This document shows, piece by piece, positions 63,159-64,000 of a stretch of 64,000 bases of DNA. The stretch is from Chrysomallon squamiferum. Lineage: Eukaryota > Mollusca > Gastropoda > Neomphalida > Peltospiridae. A program made the translations under genes and the position numbers. Numbering within the stretch: the first letter of the stretch is position 1; each line of letters starts with the position of its first letter. The notes beneath the pieces are model-generated. The model was not told the DNA's origin. It ran no database searches and saw only the letters and a program-made list of their open reading frames with translations. The stretch is taken from positions 9,070,038 to 9,134,037 of the forward strand of contig CM022667.1 of the NCBI GenBank assembly GCA_012295275.1, in the 5' to 3' direction.

Positions 63159-63521
63159 ATATGTATGTATGTATGTATGAATGTATGTATGTATGTGTGT
63201 GTGTGTGTATATATATATACTTACACATACAAATAAAAAACACGTACATGAAACAAAGACCAGTGATCAGACTGTTACTAAAAATAAAAGACTTACGACA
63301 CAAATCCATTTTTGAAATGCAGGTCCCGTCATCGCAGAGTCGCTCGGTGTACAGGTCACACTCAGTCTTTGTCGTCAACACGGCCCTCGTCGTTGCTGCT
63401 GTCGTTGCTGTCGCTGATGTGTAGTGCACATCGTTGTGTCTTGTTACCTCCATTTCGTGTATCTCTTTAATCAGCTGACTGAAATTCAACCTCAGTCTGT
63501 CATATATCATGGCTTCTCTTT
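61282..63521 (-). CDS. Gene model: single-pass membrane protein with half LDLa module and PPxY tail (5' part outside window)
   Basis: Four exons on the minus strand (63521-63297, 62703-62578, 62200-62073, 61560-61282) chain in phase to a TAG stop, giving 249 codons plus split ones. Order: ectodomain with a Thr-rich stalk, an LDL-receptor class A-like C-x7-C-x4-C-x6-C, a transmembrane helix, and a cytoplasmic tail with PPSY and PPNY. PPxY motifs bind WW domains of Nedd4-type ubiquitin ligases (known). LDLa plus TM plus PPxY is the architecture of LDLRAD4/PMEPA1-type proteins, but sequence likeness beyond the motifs is not evident. Convergent with the ITPR-like gene. Specific function unknown. 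Confidence 0.8.
62073..62200 (-). CDS. Membrane-protein exon C (PPxY)
   Basis: ATCCCAG / GTAAGT; phase 1 in, 0 out. Contains SLYQPPPSYEEVITTNLYPP: a PPSY WW-ligand of the common PPPxYxEVI type. Confidence 0.9.
62578..62703 (-). CDS. Membrane-protein exon B (transmembrane helix)
   Basis: GTTTCAG / GTGAGT; phase 1 in, 1 out. TILIMVVVGMAVVVFLIILY is one membrane-spanning helix, followed by CFQQRQREANREA, a basic stop-transfer on the cytosolic side (positive-inside). Confidence 0.9.
62770..63220. repeat. (TACA)n / (CA)n / (ATGT)n simple-repeat intron
   Basis: Intron between exons A and B is largely tetranucleotide repeat, including three copies of CATACCAACATATGTAAACA (62965-63012) and (CA)n at 63125-63147. 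Confidence 0.9.
63297..63521 (-). CDS. Membrane-protein exon A (stalk and LDLa half)
   Basis: TGTTTAG acceptor, GTAAGT donor, leaves phase 1. MIYDRLRLNFSQLIKEIHEM then a Thr/Ala-rich stretch and CDLYTERLCDDGTCISKMD-LC. The cysteine spacing and DGTCI fit the first half of an LDLa repeat. The acidic Ca2+-binding half (DC.D.SDE..C) does not follow in the next exon. Confidence 0.85.
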
Positions 63522-64000
63522 CTAAACAGTGAAAAAAAAGAAGTTAATAATAAAGTAAAATCTAATAACTCAGCAATGACATAACAGCTAATGTTCTACT
63601 TAGCAGTAAATAGAAGGGCAGTGCAACCTTCTCATATTTTCGGCTGCTGCTGTCTTTTTGTTTGTTTCTTTTAGTTTCTTTTTTTTAACTTTTTTTTTTT
63701 TTCAGATGTCATTCGAATACTGGAGGTTTATTTTGATATTGTATATGTAATATTCACATCGAATGTGCTGTAATAACAAGTGAACATCCTACCCTACTGA
63801 AATCAAACCTATAACCCTGCATAATGCTTATGTAGTATAGTGATTATAGAGGTTTAGTGATTAGTGGTATAGCATTAATATTTTCATTCCAGGTTAAGGG
63901 ATCTGTCTGTTTTAATCTTTCTCTCTTTTCCTCATTCTTATTCTTTTTTCTTTCTTTCTATCATGCTGTGTTATTGTTGGTACACAGTGAAATAAGAACT
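63522..64000. other. Intron or upstream sequence of the minus-strand gene
   Basis: No further exon recognised on the minus strand. The GTTTAGTGATTAGTGGTATAGC at about 63850 vaguely resembles a Pol III A box, without a B box. Confidence 0.5.

Noticed and set aside
63840..63930. tRNA-like AGTGATTAGTGGTATAGC
   Set aside because: A-box-like only; no B box or cloverleaf pairing.

Overview
The window comes from an animal genome. It is strongly AT-rich and intron-dense, and it is packed with (TAA)n, (TTTA)n, (TACA)n, (GT)n and poly-A tracts. No bacterial gene organisation is seen. This composition, together with a large ITPR-family gene of about 70 short exons, suggests an invertebrate, possibly a mollusc or another lophotrochozoan. 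The species inference is weak and rests on texture only.

Region 1 (about 0.6-48.9 kb, + strand) is one gene: an inositol 1,4,5-trisphosphate receptor (ITPR) family Ca2+-release channel. I could read 67 consecutive coding exons with AG/GT boundaries. Their phases chain without a break from the first beta-trefoil to a TGA stop at 48900-48902. The summed length is 8290 nt, about 2762 residues, so only about 20 N-terminal residues (start codon included) lie upstream. Domain order is beta-trefoil/suppressor, MIR-type trefoil, first RIH armadillo block, long helical linker, second RIH block, RIH-associated domain, six-helix channel region, C2H2-type zinc finger, coiled coil, and a long unusual C-terminal tail.

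The protein is not an ordinary IP3 receptor. The luminal turret before the pore is almost absent. The canonical GGGVGD selectivity filter is replaced by GLIGD or GLISD. Part of the IP3-binding residue set is missing. The pore exon exists as two 176-nt versions in tandem (41854-42029 and 43318-43493) with the same phase, so they look mutually exclusive. This is the strongest candidate for something undescribed here: a splice-switchable, filter-degenerate ITPR paralogue.

A second theme is structural. At least nine exon edges of this gene are embedded in, or copied by, tandem repeats that carry the acceptor or donor with a few exon bases. Exon 21 has three in-frame acceptors. Exon 12 has an upstream in-frame copy. 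The exon 22, 28, 40 and 47 donors are copied downstream. The exon 49 acceptor ends an array of about nine units, and the acceptor of pore exon 62b is preceded by decayed copies.

Region 2 (48.9-61.3 kb) is about 12 kb between convergent genes. It holds the ITPR 3' UTR, in which the poly-A signal lies inside a tandem repeat, followed by AT-rich sequence and simple repeats with no gene that I can support.

Region 3 (61.28-63.52 kb, - strand) holds the last four visible coding exons of a single-pass membrane protein: a Thr-rich stalk, the N-terminal half of an LDL-receptor class A module, a transmembrane helix, and a cytoplasmic tail with two PPxY motifs. Its 5' part lies beyond the window.
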